61,482 nt of DNA from Bacillaceae bacterium SAS-127 (GCA_002261155.1 NKXN01000018.1:1-61482); one strand, 5' to 3'. Shown: positions 27,521-36,318, counted from the first letter of the stretch. A program made the numbers and translations. The notes: a model not told the origin generated them from the letters alone.

Positions 27521-28518
27521 TACTGCTTCTCCTTGTCATCAAACGGCGCGAAGGACTGCCCTTCCATGATGCACTTAATAAGTTTATATGCATCTAGCTT
27601 AATGGCTGTATGATAGGATACTTTCCTCTTAAGCTTTGGATGAAGAAATACTTTATTTAATCGTTCTTCAAACGATTGGACAAAGATTTGCTTCCCTGCT
27701 TCATTCAACAAACAGTAATTTAATTTCTTATCAAAATGCTTTCCTACTTGGAGCTTGCGATTATTCACATTTTCAAATATTGTTTTGAATACAATAATCG
27801 GTTTAAATACCTCGCATAAATCTAAGCTTAATGAAAACCGACCTTCTGAAGGCTCATGCAGAAAGCTGATAGATTGATTTAAGTGTGTTCGGTAAATTTG
27901 TGAAATCGTTTTAGCATATAAAAGAGAATTCCCGAATGAAATTAAAGCGTTCATCGGATTATCCGGCGGTCGTCTTACTCGTTTATTAAACAAGAATGTT
28001 TCTGGCAAAAACCATTGGAAAGAATCATAAAATCGTTTCCAGATCGTTCCCTCTATAAACAATATTTGTTGGATCGTGACTTCTTTATCAAGCAAGATAG
28101 GAACTTCCTTACGTAACCAATGAAGGTACGGCTGCAATTCTTTTGCTCCGTGAGTATAGTAGTGATACAAGACATGGTAAATATTATTCGCGATCCCCTT
28201 GACTATAGCTTTAGCTATCGGCAGACGCATCTTTTGAAAAGCCTCCGCTTGTTTAATCGTTAATCGACCACTGACCAGCCCTTCTTTCGGATAGAATGTA
28301 CCGGAATACTGCTGGTGATAATTAAAGAAATGAACGGTGATCCCAGCCTTCGCGAGGAAATCAAATAGTTTACTATTCATGCTCACTTCATTTAAACAAT
28401 AAATTTCTTTCACGCCTTCAACCGGTATGTAAGTATGCCCCTTCTCGTTTCGAAAAATGAGTGAATGATCTTTTCTCTTTAATTCGCCAATTGACATTAA
28501 ATATTTAACAGATTGCAT
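27520..28518 (-). CDS. cas1: CRISPR integrase Cas1 (type I-B)
   Basis: A 332-residue Cas1 that integrates new spacers at the leader-repeat junction. The N-terminal beta domain (about 1-85) contains MSIGELKRKDHSLIFR and AGITVHFFNYHQQYSG. The helical catalytic domain has the metal ligands: a glutamate in FIEGTIWKRFYDSF, the histidine in SFLHEPSEGRFSLSLDL and the acidic residue in that same block. Length is typical for subtype I-B. It is 17 bases after cas4. Confidence 0.97.
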   Translation of the reverse strand: MQSVKYLMSIGELKRKDHSLIFRNEKGHTYIPVEGVKEIYCLNEVSMNSKLFDFLAKAGITVHFFNYHQQYSGTFYPKEGLVSGRLTIKQAEAFQKMRLPIAKAIVKGIANNIYHVLYHYYTHGAKELQPYLHWLRKEVPILLDKEVTIQQILFIEGTIWKRFYDSFQWFLPETFLFNKRVRRPPDNPMNALISFGNSLLYAKTISQIYRTHLNQSISFLHEPSEGRFSLSLDLCEVFKPIIVFKTIFENVNNRKLQVGKHFDKKLNYCLLNEAGKQIFVQSFEERLNKVFLHPKLKRKVSYHTAIKLDAYKLIKCIMEGQSFAPFDDKEKQ

Positions 28519-28535
28519 GACTTCACCCCTAAATA

Positions 28536-29030
28536 TTAAATATAGCAGTATTCATAATAGGCACATTTTTTACATTTTTTCTCCCCAAGCACATCAGCGA
28601 TAACATCCCCTTGGATGTATTCCTCGATTTTCATTAATAATTCTTCTAATTCCTTCTCTAGCTCTGAAGTTAGTTCTACATACACAATTTTCTTATCTTG
28701 CTTTTTCTTTTCAATAAACTCTATTTTTCCTTTCCGTTCAATCCCTTTATCCTTTAACACTTTCAAATAATATAAAGTTTGCCATTTAACAGCTTCCACA
28801 TCAGAATCCGACTTCTTCACTTCGATTAGATAATCATCCGTCAATTTATCGATTTTCACACTATCAATCGCTACTTCTTTTCTTTTAGCTTTTTCATTTT
28901 TTAATTCATGAAGAATTTTCCCGATCCGAACATCTTCACTATTATCTTCAAGGTTCACTTTATTCGCGAACAACCAACATTGCCTTTTGCAGTGAATATA
29001 GTAGTTAACCATCGTTCCCGTTATGTTCAT
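28536..29030 (-). CDS. cas4: CRISPR Cas4 exonuclease
   Basis: A 164-residue Cas4 of the RecB-like nuclease family that trims prespacers and helps select PAM-bearing fragments. The iron-sulfur ligands are visible at the N-terminus (Cys14/Cys18 in YIHCKRQCWLF) and C-terminus (Cys153, Cys156 and Cys162 in CKKCAYYEYC). Nuclease motifs are in DDYLIEVKKSDSD and the following VEAVKWQTLYYLKVL (QxxxY). The start overlaps the cas3 stop (ATGA). Its presence fits a I-B adaptation module with cas1 and cas2. Confidence 0.96.
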   Translation of the reverse strand: MNITGTMVNYYIHCKRQCWLFANKVNLEDNSEDVRIGKILHELKNEKAKRKEVAIDSVKIDKLTDDYLIEVKKSDSDVEAVKWQTLYYLKVLKDKGIERKGKIEFIEKKKQDKKIVYVELTSELEKELEELLMKIEEYIQGDVIADVLGEKKCKKCAYYEYCYI

Positions 29031-31594
29031 AATATGAACCTCTTTCCATGATCCTCCAATGCCCGTTCATCAAACACCAATAATCCTGTGAATGTGTCTT
29101 TTTGAAGGAATCCTTCTCCATTTTCAATAAAGTAAATGTCTCCCAGCTTTTGATCATATATGCTCGGTTCTTGATAAATTGAAAAGAGAAAGTAGCTCAT
29201 CTTTTCATTAACAATCGATAACTTCACACGCCGCTCTGAGAAATCCATCGTACGATTCTCAATGAGTTGTTTGTATTCGTTCCATACCCCCTGCCCGTCA
29301 ATCACTGTGCCATTATCAAGAATCATCTCATACGCAAGAAACACCTGATATTTCTGTTCATCAATTAATTTCATATGGGCAGCCACTTCGCCATACTGTA
29401 GTTGATGAATTTTCTTATAAAAATCCAATATATTATTTTCATTGATTTCACTCTTAAACTCCCTTAATTCCGCAAACACCTGTTCATAAAAGTAATCAAA
29501 ATTCTTTTCAAGTAAATGTTGACGGTATGTATCTTCAAGTAAATTAAATTGCAGACGAAAGTCATTGCGATAAATTTTACTCGCTTTGCTCATATTGAAG
29601 AAATACACATGACACTCTTCTCGTAAACAGGAGCGATTAATTCGTCCTAGAAATTGTTCATCACTATCAAGAATCGCTATATCTTTAAAACCAATGTCCA
29701 TGTCAATATCTACACCCGCTTCAATCACTTGCGTCGCTACTACAATGACATCCTCTAATTTAAAGGACCCATCTTTATTTTTACCTAGCTGGTCAATTAC
29801 TTTTTTTCGATAATAAGCATGATGACTACCTGTTAAGCGAATCACTGGTGTTTCATCTCCATATATTTCATGGAGCAGTTGATAAACCTCTTCTGCTTTT
29901 TTCAAGTTGATGCATTCAATTAAAAATCGTTTTTTTCCATACTTTTCTCTGCACTCCACCACAAAATCCACCAGTTGTTTACTGCTGATGACTCCTTGAT
30001 CGATTAAGTCAAAATGGATTTTCACTCGATTTTTAAATAAAGGATCGGTGAAATAAGTTCTAGCATTCGGCAAGAGTTCAATGATTTCTTGCTTTTCATT
30101 TAATAAACGATCCAGTTTCGGAAGTGTGGCTGACATAATGATGATTTTCATATTTAATAAATGAGCAAATTGATGAAAGAATTCTATCATCTCCATCCAG
30201 CGAGCGTTTTTGTAACTTTGGATTTCATCAATGATAATGACGCTGTTACATAAATGAGCAAACGCAAGATTGGATTCTCTCCCCACTCCAAATAAGTAGT
30301 TAAAAAGGTTCACATGAGAGGTCACAGTGATTGGGTATTGCAGCATTTGGCGATATAATACTTCTTCTTTATAATCGTAAAATGCTTTGCCCGTTGTTTC
30401 TGACACATCGACATGTTCTTCTTCCTTACTTCTTTCATAAGATTGGATAATAGGTGTGACAGAATTGATTACGGAAATTGGATAAAGGTTTTGAATCTCT
30501 TTCGGAAAAATTTCATCCAATGTCATTTTTGTTTGTTCGACCAATGTATTGAATGGAAAGATATATAGAATTTTATTTAAACCTTTCTGTTCTTCTAATA
30601 GAGTTAAAGCTAAATTGATTGAAATATTCGTTTTGCCGCTTCCAGTCGGAGCTTCTAAATAGAAAATAGATTCATTTTGATGACGGATCAGCTCTTTTTC
30701 TGCTTCAAGATACATATCTGATCGCAGCTTGTTAATTGGTGTTTCAGAAAAATAGTCGGGATCTTGTTTATAGGCTTCAATCCCTTGCACAACCTTCGTA
30801 TCTCGATAAGTTTGACGAAGAATATGAACATCTTCTTTCATTAAATAACGGAATTTCGGGCGGTTGCCTTCTTTATCGTAGGTGTAGGTCGCATAAAAGT
30901 CGGAAGCAACAAGTGTGGAGTAAAGTAATCTAGTTAAAATATAAAATGGGTAATGATTGTGACTTTCACTATCGAGATAGCCCTCTTCAATAAATTCATC
31001 TAGCTGAAATTTTTGAAAATAATTTGATTGACGAGCATAATAAGTTAAATACGTAGGCTTCTTATCAATCTTTTCTGCTAAAATCCGTAATTTATCACCG
31101 TATGTTTCCATAGAAAAGTCCTCTAAATAAGAGTGATGACGTGAAATGATATACGAAAAAACATACAAAATATAAGCAAGAAACATCAATTTATCATCAT
31201 CTTCTGCCATTTGTAGATCCTGTTCATAATGCTCAAGAAATAAAAGCGAAGATAACAAGGAATGATGAGTCGTCATTTCTCCGTCTAACTTGATCTGCTT
31301 TTGTTTCATTTTCACTTTTTGAAAAGCAGGGTTCACTTTTCCAAGATCATGTAAATGGATGGCCGCATTAAACCATTTCTCAACTAAAACGTATTCCTCT
31401 TCTAAAAGTGGCTCAGCATTATAAGTCAGCGAGCAAATCGTGCGTGATATCGCTTCTTTCAACCCGTTTTCCTCTTTCAGTTGATCACAAAATGACATCA
31501 CTAAATGAGAATGCTCCGCTAAAGTCTCAGCTTGGCCACGCCCAATATGAGCATATAACGGTGCACCTTTTGATAATAATTCATTAATGTCCAT
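29027..31594 (-). CDS. cas3: CRISPR Cas3 helicase-nuclease
   Basis: An 855-residue Cas3 recruited by Cascade to unwind and degrade target DNA. The N-terminal HD nuclease domain has its histidines in AEHSHLVMSFC and the HD pair at residues 82-83 (AIHLHDLGKVNPAF). The superfamily-2 helicase has Walker A EAPTGSGKTNIS (about 313-325), a DEIQ box (about 456-459, IIIDEIQSY), the SAT-like MSATLP and motif VI around ATQVIEAGVDIDMD and FLGRINR. Both activities appear intact in one chain. The start has GGAGGGTTAGC. Confidence 0.97.
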   Translation of the reverse strand: MDINELLSKGAPLYAHIGRGQAETLAEHSHLVMSFCDQLKEENGLKEAISRTICSLTYNAEPLLEEEYVLVEKWFNAAIHLHDLGKVNPAFQKVKMKQKQIKLDGEMTTHHSLLSSLLFLEHYEQDLQMAEDDDKLMFLAYILYVFSYIISRHHSYLEDFSMETYGDKLRILAEKIDKKPTYLTYYARQSNYFQKFQLDEFIEEGYLDSESHNHYPFYILTRLLYSTLVASDFYATYTYDKEGNRPKFRYLMKEDVHILRQTYRDTKVVQGIEAYKQDPDYFSETPINKLRSDMYLEAEKELIRHQNESIFYLEAPTGSGKTNISINLALTLLEEQKGLNKILYIFPFNTLVEQTKMTLDEIFPKEIQNLYPISVINSVTPIIQSYERSKEEEHVDVSETTGKAFYDYKEEVLYRQMLQYPITVTSHVNLFNYLFGVGRESNLAFAHLCNSVIIIDEIQSYKNARWMEMIEFFHQFAHLLNMKIIIMSATLPKLDRLLNEKQEIIELLPNARTYFTDPLFKNRVKIHFDLIDQGVISSKQLVDFVVECREKYGKKRFLIECINLKKAEEVYQLLHEIYGDETPVIRLTGSHHAYYRKKVIDQLGKNKDGSFKLEDVIVVATQVIEAGVDIDMDIGFKDIAILDSDEQFLGRINRSCLREECHVYFFNMSKASKIYRNDFRLQFNLLEDTYRQHLLEKNFDYFYEQVFAELREFKSEINENNILDFYKKIHQLQYGEVAAHMKLIDEQKYQVFLAYEMILDNGTVIDGQGVWNEYKQLIENRTMDFSERRVKLSIVNEKMSYFLFSIYQEPSIYDQKLGDIYFIENGEGFLQKDTFTGLLVFDERALEDHGKRFIL

Positions 31595-31648
31595 GCTAAC
31601 CCTCCAATATGTATAGGGACAACAGCATCACATTGTCCCTATATCTAA

Positions 31649-32407
31649 TTAATAAAAGGCAATACAGCGGTCTTCTGCCTGAAAGAAGTTTTCCGGCTGC
31701 AAAATTTGTTTTACTTGACGGTTTGTATGCATCATTTCTAAAAAGACATAGCTATTTAATTTCGCTTCAAGTCCAAATGGCAGTAACTCCTTATAATAGT
31801 GCATGTTCCTTTCTCCACGAGCAAATCCACCTAGTTGAACATCCTCTGGTTGGAACAGGGAATCAATTCGCGTTACTTGATCTACTTCTGTCAGCATCAC
31901 TTCTCGTACGCGACTAATGTTCGCTGGGTGATCATTTTTTCCCAAATAGGGCAAATATACAGCTTGATGAGTTAAGAGGAAATCAGATAACTGATTAAAC
32001 TCATCATTTCCTTCGTCTAAAATGTAGATGGTCCAATGGGGCTTTTCTAACCATTGCTCTTTCACGATCAAATTATTTCCCGCTTCATTACTAGCGTAAC
32101 CAACTCCATTATTAAACACTTGGATTTTGCGCGGGAAATACCCTCGATCCCCATGTGGTACGATGCTGATGTGAAGCCCTTGAAGCTGCTCGTAGAATTC
32201 TGGAAAAACATTTGATTCTGTCTCTCCCTCTGCTCTTATACTCCTATTCTGCTCATGATAACCGCCATGTCCAAGAATTGCTCCTAGCATTCCAAGCAAT
32301 GCCACTTTCGGAATATGGCTATAAGTAAAATAGACATTAGCATTCACATCAGGCTTTTTAAAAAAAGCTGTTTCACCCGATAATTCAAAAGCAATCGCTC
32401 TTTTCAT
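31649..32407 (-). CDS. cas5: CRISPR Cascade subunit Cas5 (type I-B)
   Basis: A 252-residue Cas5 that caps the 5' handle of the crRNA in Cascade. The N-terminal RAMP strand MKRAIAFELSGETAFFKKP and the SHIPKVALLGMLGAILG block are diagnostic of the Hmari/I-B Cas5 subfamily. I take the ATG at 32407, where homology starts, 13 bases after the cas7 stop; its ribosome binding site (GGGTGTGG) is weak, suggesting coupling to cas7. A longer frame overlapping cas7 is unlikely. Confidence 0.94.
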   Translation of the reverse strand: MKRAIAFELSGETAFFKKPDVNANVYFTYSHIPKVALLGMLGAILGHGGYHEQNRSIRAEGETESNVFPEFYEQLQGLHISIVPHGDRGYFPRKIQVFNNGVGYASNEAGNNLIVKEQWLEKPHWTIYILDEGNDEFNQLSDFLLTHQAVYLPYLGKNDHPANISRVREVMLTEVDQVTRIDSLFQPEDVQLGGFARGERNMHYYKELLPFGLEAKLNSYVFLEMMHTNRQVKQILQPENFFQAEDRCIAFY

Positions 32408-32420
32408 AACATCCACACCC

Positions 32421-33368
32421 TTATACCAATACTTCATTCGTATAAAGATGCTTCTTGTCAAACATGTCACTCACATTTTCCACATTCACTTGATATGGAT
32501 TATAAAAAAGTTCAATCGTATCAATCTGGTCAGCTACAGACATTAAAAGCGGCACCATTTCGCCAAAATCATAAATTACTTTTCCCTCTTCATCTTTAGA
32601 AACCATCACATATTGATCAAGTTGAGGTAAATAAAGTTGCGCTCCTTCTTTACAAGTAATAAACAAAGCCAATTCATTTTCACAGCCAGCTTTACTATTT
32701 GTATTCAGAGCAGTAGCTCCTTTTAGCAACCCTTCACGCAGCTTTTCATAGGCCTCTACTGTATAACCGTCAAAGCCATCCACCATTTCGATATATTGAT
32801 CATAATGGTTAGGATTCACACTGAAAGGATAAACATAATGGGTCTCATTACTAACGATTTTTTTTCCTAATGAAGACGCATCTGCTTCGGACTTTGTTGA
32901 ATTACGGAAAGGAGAAAGAATATCTTGAACCTCTACTTCCGTTTCATCATATTTATTTCTGCCTTGTCCTACTTGAACGACTCCAGTTAAACTAATATTC
33001 TGATCTTTTACCGCAAAGGTAGCTCCAAAGTTCAGAACATCCACGGCAGAGAATAGGTTTTTCAACACTTCTTTTGAAGATGTTTTTTTAGTCGGTTCCG
33101 TACCAAATAGCTCTTGATAACGCTCTGATAAGTCTTTCGGTTGAATTTTCCCATCTTCTTTGTCGGGAATGGTATATGATTTATAGTACAGCACCTTTTC
33201 CCCTTGCTGATTCCAAAGATTCTTCACCGAATACTTTAGTGCTTTATCACTGCCGAAAATCGTTCCATCACTAATCGTTTTCGGTCTACCTGTAAAGTCT
33301 GCATTCCAATTCGACATATGAGCACCAATTCCAACAAGTCCATATACACGTTGATTCATTTTCACCAT
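32421..33368 (-). CDS. cas7: CRISPR Cascade backbone Cas7 (Csh2-like)
   Basis: A 315-residue RAMP protein of the Csh2/Cas7 family; six or so copies coat the crRNA spacer. Family marks are the start RVYGLVGIGAHMSNWNADFTG, the SAVDVLNFGATFA segment and the THYVYPFSVNPNHYD block. The ATG at 33368 has GAGGAGG ten bases upstream; an ATG at 33359 is the alternative. It follows cas8b at 26 bases. Confidence 0.95.
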   Translation of the reverse strand: MVKMNQRVYGLVGIGAHMSNWNADFTGRPKTISDGTIFGSDKALKYSVKNLWNQQGEKVLYYKSYTIPDKEDGKIQPKDLSERYQELFGTEPTKKTSSKEVLKNLFSAVDVLNFGATFAVKDQNISLTGVVQVGQGRNKYDETEVEVQDILSPFRNSTKSEADASSLGKKIVSNETHYVYPFSVNPNHYDQYIEMVDGFDGYTVEAYEKLREGLLKGATALNTNSKAGCENELALFITCKEGAQLYLPQLDQYVMVSKDEEGKVIYDFGEMVPLLMSVADQIDTIELFYNPYQVNVENVSDMFDKKHLYTNEVLV

Positions 33369-33394
33369 TAACCTTCTACCTCCTCATATGATTG

Positions 33395-33811
33395 TTATTT
33401 GTTCGTTTGGTTTTCAGCTTTTTGATAAAATATGTTATTGGCCAGTAAGCCTGCTAATAGCATATTCTTATTTTTTCCTTCTAGCTTGGCAGACGTTTCG
33501 TATCCTTGAACCATCGATAAAGCATTTTTAAATGCGACATATTCAAAATTAATCGCATGTTTATATGTATCAAATAAATCAGCAATTTTATTTTTAAGCA
33601 CTTGAGGATTTCTGGCTTTGATAATCGGCTCAGCGATTCCAAAGTTTTTATTTATTTTGGCCACTTCCGATTGTGATAATAAATAATAGCCAACCTGACC
33701 AGCTAAAAAGAAGAATTCTTCGTCGTTCTCACATGCAATCAGTTCTCCTCTAGTAGCTAGCTTTTCTTTCAGCGAACTATATACTTCTTTAATTTGATCA
33801 GCCAACTCCAT
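33395..33811 (-). CDS. Possible internally translated Cas11b small subunit
   Basis: Within cas8b, a purine-rich AGGGAGGGA lies directly before ATG 33811, opening the same frame for 138 codons (start MELADQIKEVYSSLKEKLA). The product is predicted to be mostly helical. Type I-B, I-C and I-D systems are known to make Cas11 from internal starts in their large-subunit genes, at similar sizes. The best GGAGG core is only 2 bases from the ATG, which weakens the case, although the AGGG just before it is better placed. Inference only. Confidence 0.4.
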   Translation of the reverse strand: MELADQIKEVYSSLKEKLATRGELIACENDEEFFFLAGQVGYYLLSQSEVAKINKNFGIAEPIIKARNPQVLKNKIADLFDTYKHAINFEYVAFKNALSMVQGYETSAKLEGKNKNMLLAGLLANNIFYQKAENQTNK

Positions 33812-35272
33812 TCCCTCCCTATCATTTATTTCTTTCAGCAAAGCAAGACGCAACAGAAAAGCATCCGCTACTTTTCTGAAATTTAATCCTTTTGTCGTTT
33901 TTAATAGTTGATTTTCGATAAGCTGCTGCGAATATTTCTGAAGAAATGGACGAATTGTCTTGTCAGTATCTTTGACGAGAAAATCAAATAAGGCTTGCCG
34001 ATTCATCACATAAACCGATATCATTTCTACTGTGAATATATTTTCTTTCGGTTTAGGGGCTTCTGTGTCTAGCAAATTGTTCGGCATATAATTCCCGAAA
34101 AATAATTGATTAATCAACTTTCTTACTTCTCCTTTACCGACTAACACAGGATAAGATTTCGTTATTAAACTATCATTTTGTTTTTCTTGAATATTCAATA
34201 TATTATCAATCGTAAGCATCCAATTTTCCCTCGGCTCAAACGGGGTATTATCGAAATATTGAATGCTTCCATTTTTATCTAAACTTAAATAATAGGCACC
34301 TTTTGCTACGTTCCTTGCCTTTTCATCCCCTGTTCCTGAACCAAATATTTCATGAAAAGGTAAAGTAATTTCTTTAAACTTTCCTTGTCTTTGTAGCCAT
34401 TGATATAATTGTTTAATGGAGATGGCTTCTTCAAGAGCGGTTCGTGTAGGTACGGTTGTTTTCATCGTTTTCAATTCAAAAAAAGGTTTTTTTGCATTCA
34501 TACTCACATCGTAAGCAGGCAAACCGACAATCTCATCATCTATGAGCCGGTTAAACGTATTAACATTAAAGATGCGTGGTAGTATATAGAGTTCATATTC
34601 TTTGTCGTAATTCTCTATCTCTACATCAAAAAATAACTTAATATAGTTACTCACCTTATATTCACTTACTAATTCACGAACGTTTTCTATCACGGTATCA
34701 AAATGGTTTTCCCAAAAGCGAAGAACTTTCTGTTGGTGAGCTTTGCGATCCTCAGATGATAAATATTTCATTAATTCAGGATAGCTTTCAGTAAAATAGA
34801 TTTCACGTTGAGCTTCCTGTTGCTGCCGCTCGTCCTTTTTCTTAGCAGTGATCGGATAGAGTTCAAATAACCGATTATCTGATTTCGGAATGTTCTCGTT
34901 TAAAAAAGATAAAAAATGCTCTCGTGCTTCACCTATTTCTTGTTTATCATCTTTTCCAAACAGATAATCTTTTTTGACAAACAGCGAAAGAAAGTTCGTA
35001 TTATGTATTTTCTTCTTGGGGATATCTACACATTTGTTCATATCGTCATTTAAAACACTACTCAATGAATCTACTTGCCTAAACCAACGCAACAGTCGTT
35101 GGTTCTCCGTGACAGTTTGATCTTTCTTATCAATCACTAATGTTTCTATAGCAAGCGGATCGTGAAGAGAGAGCTTGACATAAAGCCCCTCCTTCAATTC
35201 GTAATTATCCAATAATATTCTAGGGTGTTCTTCTACTACTTTAGTGAATTTACGCACTAAATCTTTTAACAT
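33395..35272 (-). CDS. cas8b: CRISPR Cascade large subunit Cas8b (Csh1-like)
   Basis: A 625-residue Cas8b/Csh1 protein, the PAM-reading large subunit of type I-B Cascade. The assignment rests on position between cas6 and cas7, length, and patterns such as PRIFNVNTFNRLIDDEIVG and NNLLDTEAPKP. The ATG at 35272 has GGGGGAAG upstream; a longer frame lacks such a site. No separate cas11 gene exists in the operon. An internal ATG at 33811, preceded by AGGGAGGGA, would release a 138-residue helical C-terminal fragment of the size expected for a Cas11 small subunit. Confidence 0.93.
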   Translation of the reverse strand: MLKDLVRKFTKVVEEHPRILLDNYELKEGLYVKLSLHDPLAIETLVIDKKDQTVTENQRLLRWFRQVDSLSSVLNDDMNKCVDIPKKKIHNTNFLSLFVKKDYLFGKDDKQEIGEAREHFLSFLNENIPKSDNRLFELYPITAKKKDERQQQEAQREIYFTESYPELMKYLSSEDRKAHQQKVLRFWENHFDTVIENVRELVSEYKVSNYIKLFFDVEIENYDKEYELYILPRIFNVNTFNRLIDDEIVGLPAYDVSMNAKKPFFELKTMKTTVPTRTALEEAISIKQLYQWLQRQGKFKEITLPFHEIFGSGTGDEKARNVAKGAYYLSLDKNGSIQYFDNTPFEPRENWMLTIDNILNIQEKQNDSLITKSYPVLVGKGEVRKLINQLFFGNYMPNNLLDTEAPKPKENIFTVEMISVYVMNRQALFDFLVKDTDKTIRPFLQKYSQQLIENQLLKTTKGLNFRKVADAFLLRLALLKEINDREGMELADQIKEVYSSLKEKLATRGELIACENDEEFFFLAGQVGYYLLSQSEVAKINKNFGIAEPIIKARNPQVLKNKIADLFDTYKHAINFEYVAFKNALSMVQGYETSAKLEGKNKNMLLAGLLANNIFYQKAENQTNK

Positions 35273-35289
35273 AGCTTCTTCCCCCTTCT

Positions 35290-35988
35290 CTAAGCAAAGT
35301 TGGCGAAGCAAAACCCTCCACCGAGTGACGATCCTTTCTCTCCAAGAGAATTACCAAGCGCTGTGTAAGCTAGCTTTTGTGAATCCTCGTCACTATTCAC
35401 CGTAATTTTCACCTTATTTCCTAATAGCCGAACCCCCTTATATGAGATCGCCATTGGCTTTTGATTCATAAATTCCAAACGCTGAATAAATTGAGTGTTT
35501 TCTATTTTTTTACCATATGCATCGTAATACTTCTTTTCCACATTGGCTTGTAAACGTTTAATGAATAAATCAACATCCCCATCTTCCTGCAACCACGGCT
35601 TACCATCTACCGTGACGATAACTGGGATGACCGAATAAAGCTCCTGAATCACTCTGTTCCCATGCTTCCGCTTCTCAATCGCAATGCATTGAAAGTCGTC
35701 ACTTTTTTGCTTTCGTAAACATCGTTCCATCTTGTCAATAAACTCTTTTTGTAAGCTACGAATCCGAAAAACATAAATCGCTCCAGCTTTGTAGACTTTT
35801 GTTTTTGATTCAACCGGATAAAATCCCGAGAAAGTGTACGGCTTAACTTCTCGGCGTCCGTGCATCTCTTTTAACGTTTCATCCATCAACATGCAGCGAT
35901 TGAGATAAGCACCTATTTTTTCTTGAACATTCTGAAAATAGATATTCTGCTTCACCATCACTGTAACCGTTAATTCATAACATTCCAT
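35290..35988 (-). CDS. cas6: CRISPR pre-crRNA endoribonuclease Cas6
   Basis: A 232-residue Cas6 that cuts the repeat to leave the 8-base handle ATTTAAAT. It has two ferredoxin-like folds and ends with the glycine-rich loop diagnostic of the family (ALGNSLGEKGSSLGGGFCF). A likely catalytic histidine is in LKEMHGRREVK (about residue 43). It is the first gene of the operon, with AAGGGG before its ATG, and a promoter 60-85 bases upstream. Confidence 0.95.
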   Translation of the reverse strand: MECYELTVTVMVKQNIYFQNVQEKIGAYLNRCMLMDETLKEMHGRREVKPYTFSGFYPVESKTKVYKAGAIYVFRIRSLQKEFIDKMERCLRKQKSDDFQCIAIEKRKHGNRVIQELYSVIPVIVTVDGKPWLQEDGDVDLFIKRLQANVEKKYYDAYGKKIENTQFIQRLEFMNQKPMAISYKGVRLLGNKVKITVNSDEDSQKLAYTALGNSLGEKGSSLGGGFCFANFA

Positions 35989-36045
35989 TTCTAAACCCCT
36001 TTCAAAAAGACGATTGGTATATAACGGAAATGATCTTTCACCATC

Positions 36046-36074
36046 AGTATAAATCCCTTTATTTAGTAAATCAA
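36046..36074 (-). promoter_or_regulatory. Promoter of the cas operon
   Basis: On the minus strand TTGATT (36069-36074) and TATACT (36046-36051) are 17 bases apart, about 57 bases before cas6. A protospacer-like match to the upstream mini-array lies immediately upstream of the -35 box. Confidence 0.8.
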
Positions 36075-36076
36075 GA

Positions 36077-36114
36077 GAAAAATCAAATTTTAATTAAAAA
36101 ACAATTAATATTGA
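36077..36114 (-). promoter_or_regulatory. Putative self-target of the mini-array spacer, with TCA PAM
   Basis: On the minus strand this reads TCA then ATATTAATTGTT. The mini-array spacer begins ATATTCATTGTT, so 11 of the first 12 bases match; counting on, 19 of 23 match, with mismatches at 6, 13, 14 and 18. Positions 6 and 18 are flipped out of the duplex in type I Cascade. TCA is a PAM used by some type I-B systems. The site ends 2 bases upstream of the cas -35 box. Confidence 0.6.
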
Positions 36115-36143
36115 AAAAATGTATACATAAAGAATAAAAAAAC

Positions 36144-36283
36144 AAATATATACACATCGTGTTACGGTTTCACAAAATAAATTGCTTTAAATAAGCAACA
36201 ATGAATATGTTTAAATACACGCTACTATTCAAAAGTAATGTTGCGGTTAAATAGCTATCCGTTATTGATTTTATACTTTTTCT
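36144..36283 (-). ncRNA. Degenerate mini-CRISPR RNA upstream of cas6 (CreR-like)
   Basis: Transcription would run on the minus strand from the promoter at 36290-36318. A first repeat-like unit (36209-36252, 44 bases) has the repeat 5' half (TTTAACC, AACAT) and 3' half (TGTATTTAAA) separated by about 14 extra bases. A 35-base spacer (36174-36208) follows, the same length as array spacers. A second unit (36144-36173) starts GTGAAACCGTAACA and matches the true repeat at 18 of 30 ungapped positions. The spacer seed matches the cas promoter region. The spacer also holds a short hairpin (TTGCTT/AAGCAA). This is the architecture of Cas-regulating crRNA-like RNAs; expression is not shown. Confidence 0.65.
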
Positions 36284-36289
36284 ACCATA

Positions 36290-36318
36290 ATTATAACGTC
36301 CACTCTCCTTTAAATCAA
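36290..36318 (-). promoter_or_regulatory. Promoter of the mini-CRISPR RNA
   Basis: On the minus strand TTGATT (36313-36318) and TATAAT (36290-36295) are exactly 17 bases apart, a near-consensus sigma-A promoter with no open reading frame behind it, which argues for a non-coding transcript. Confidence 0.75.
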
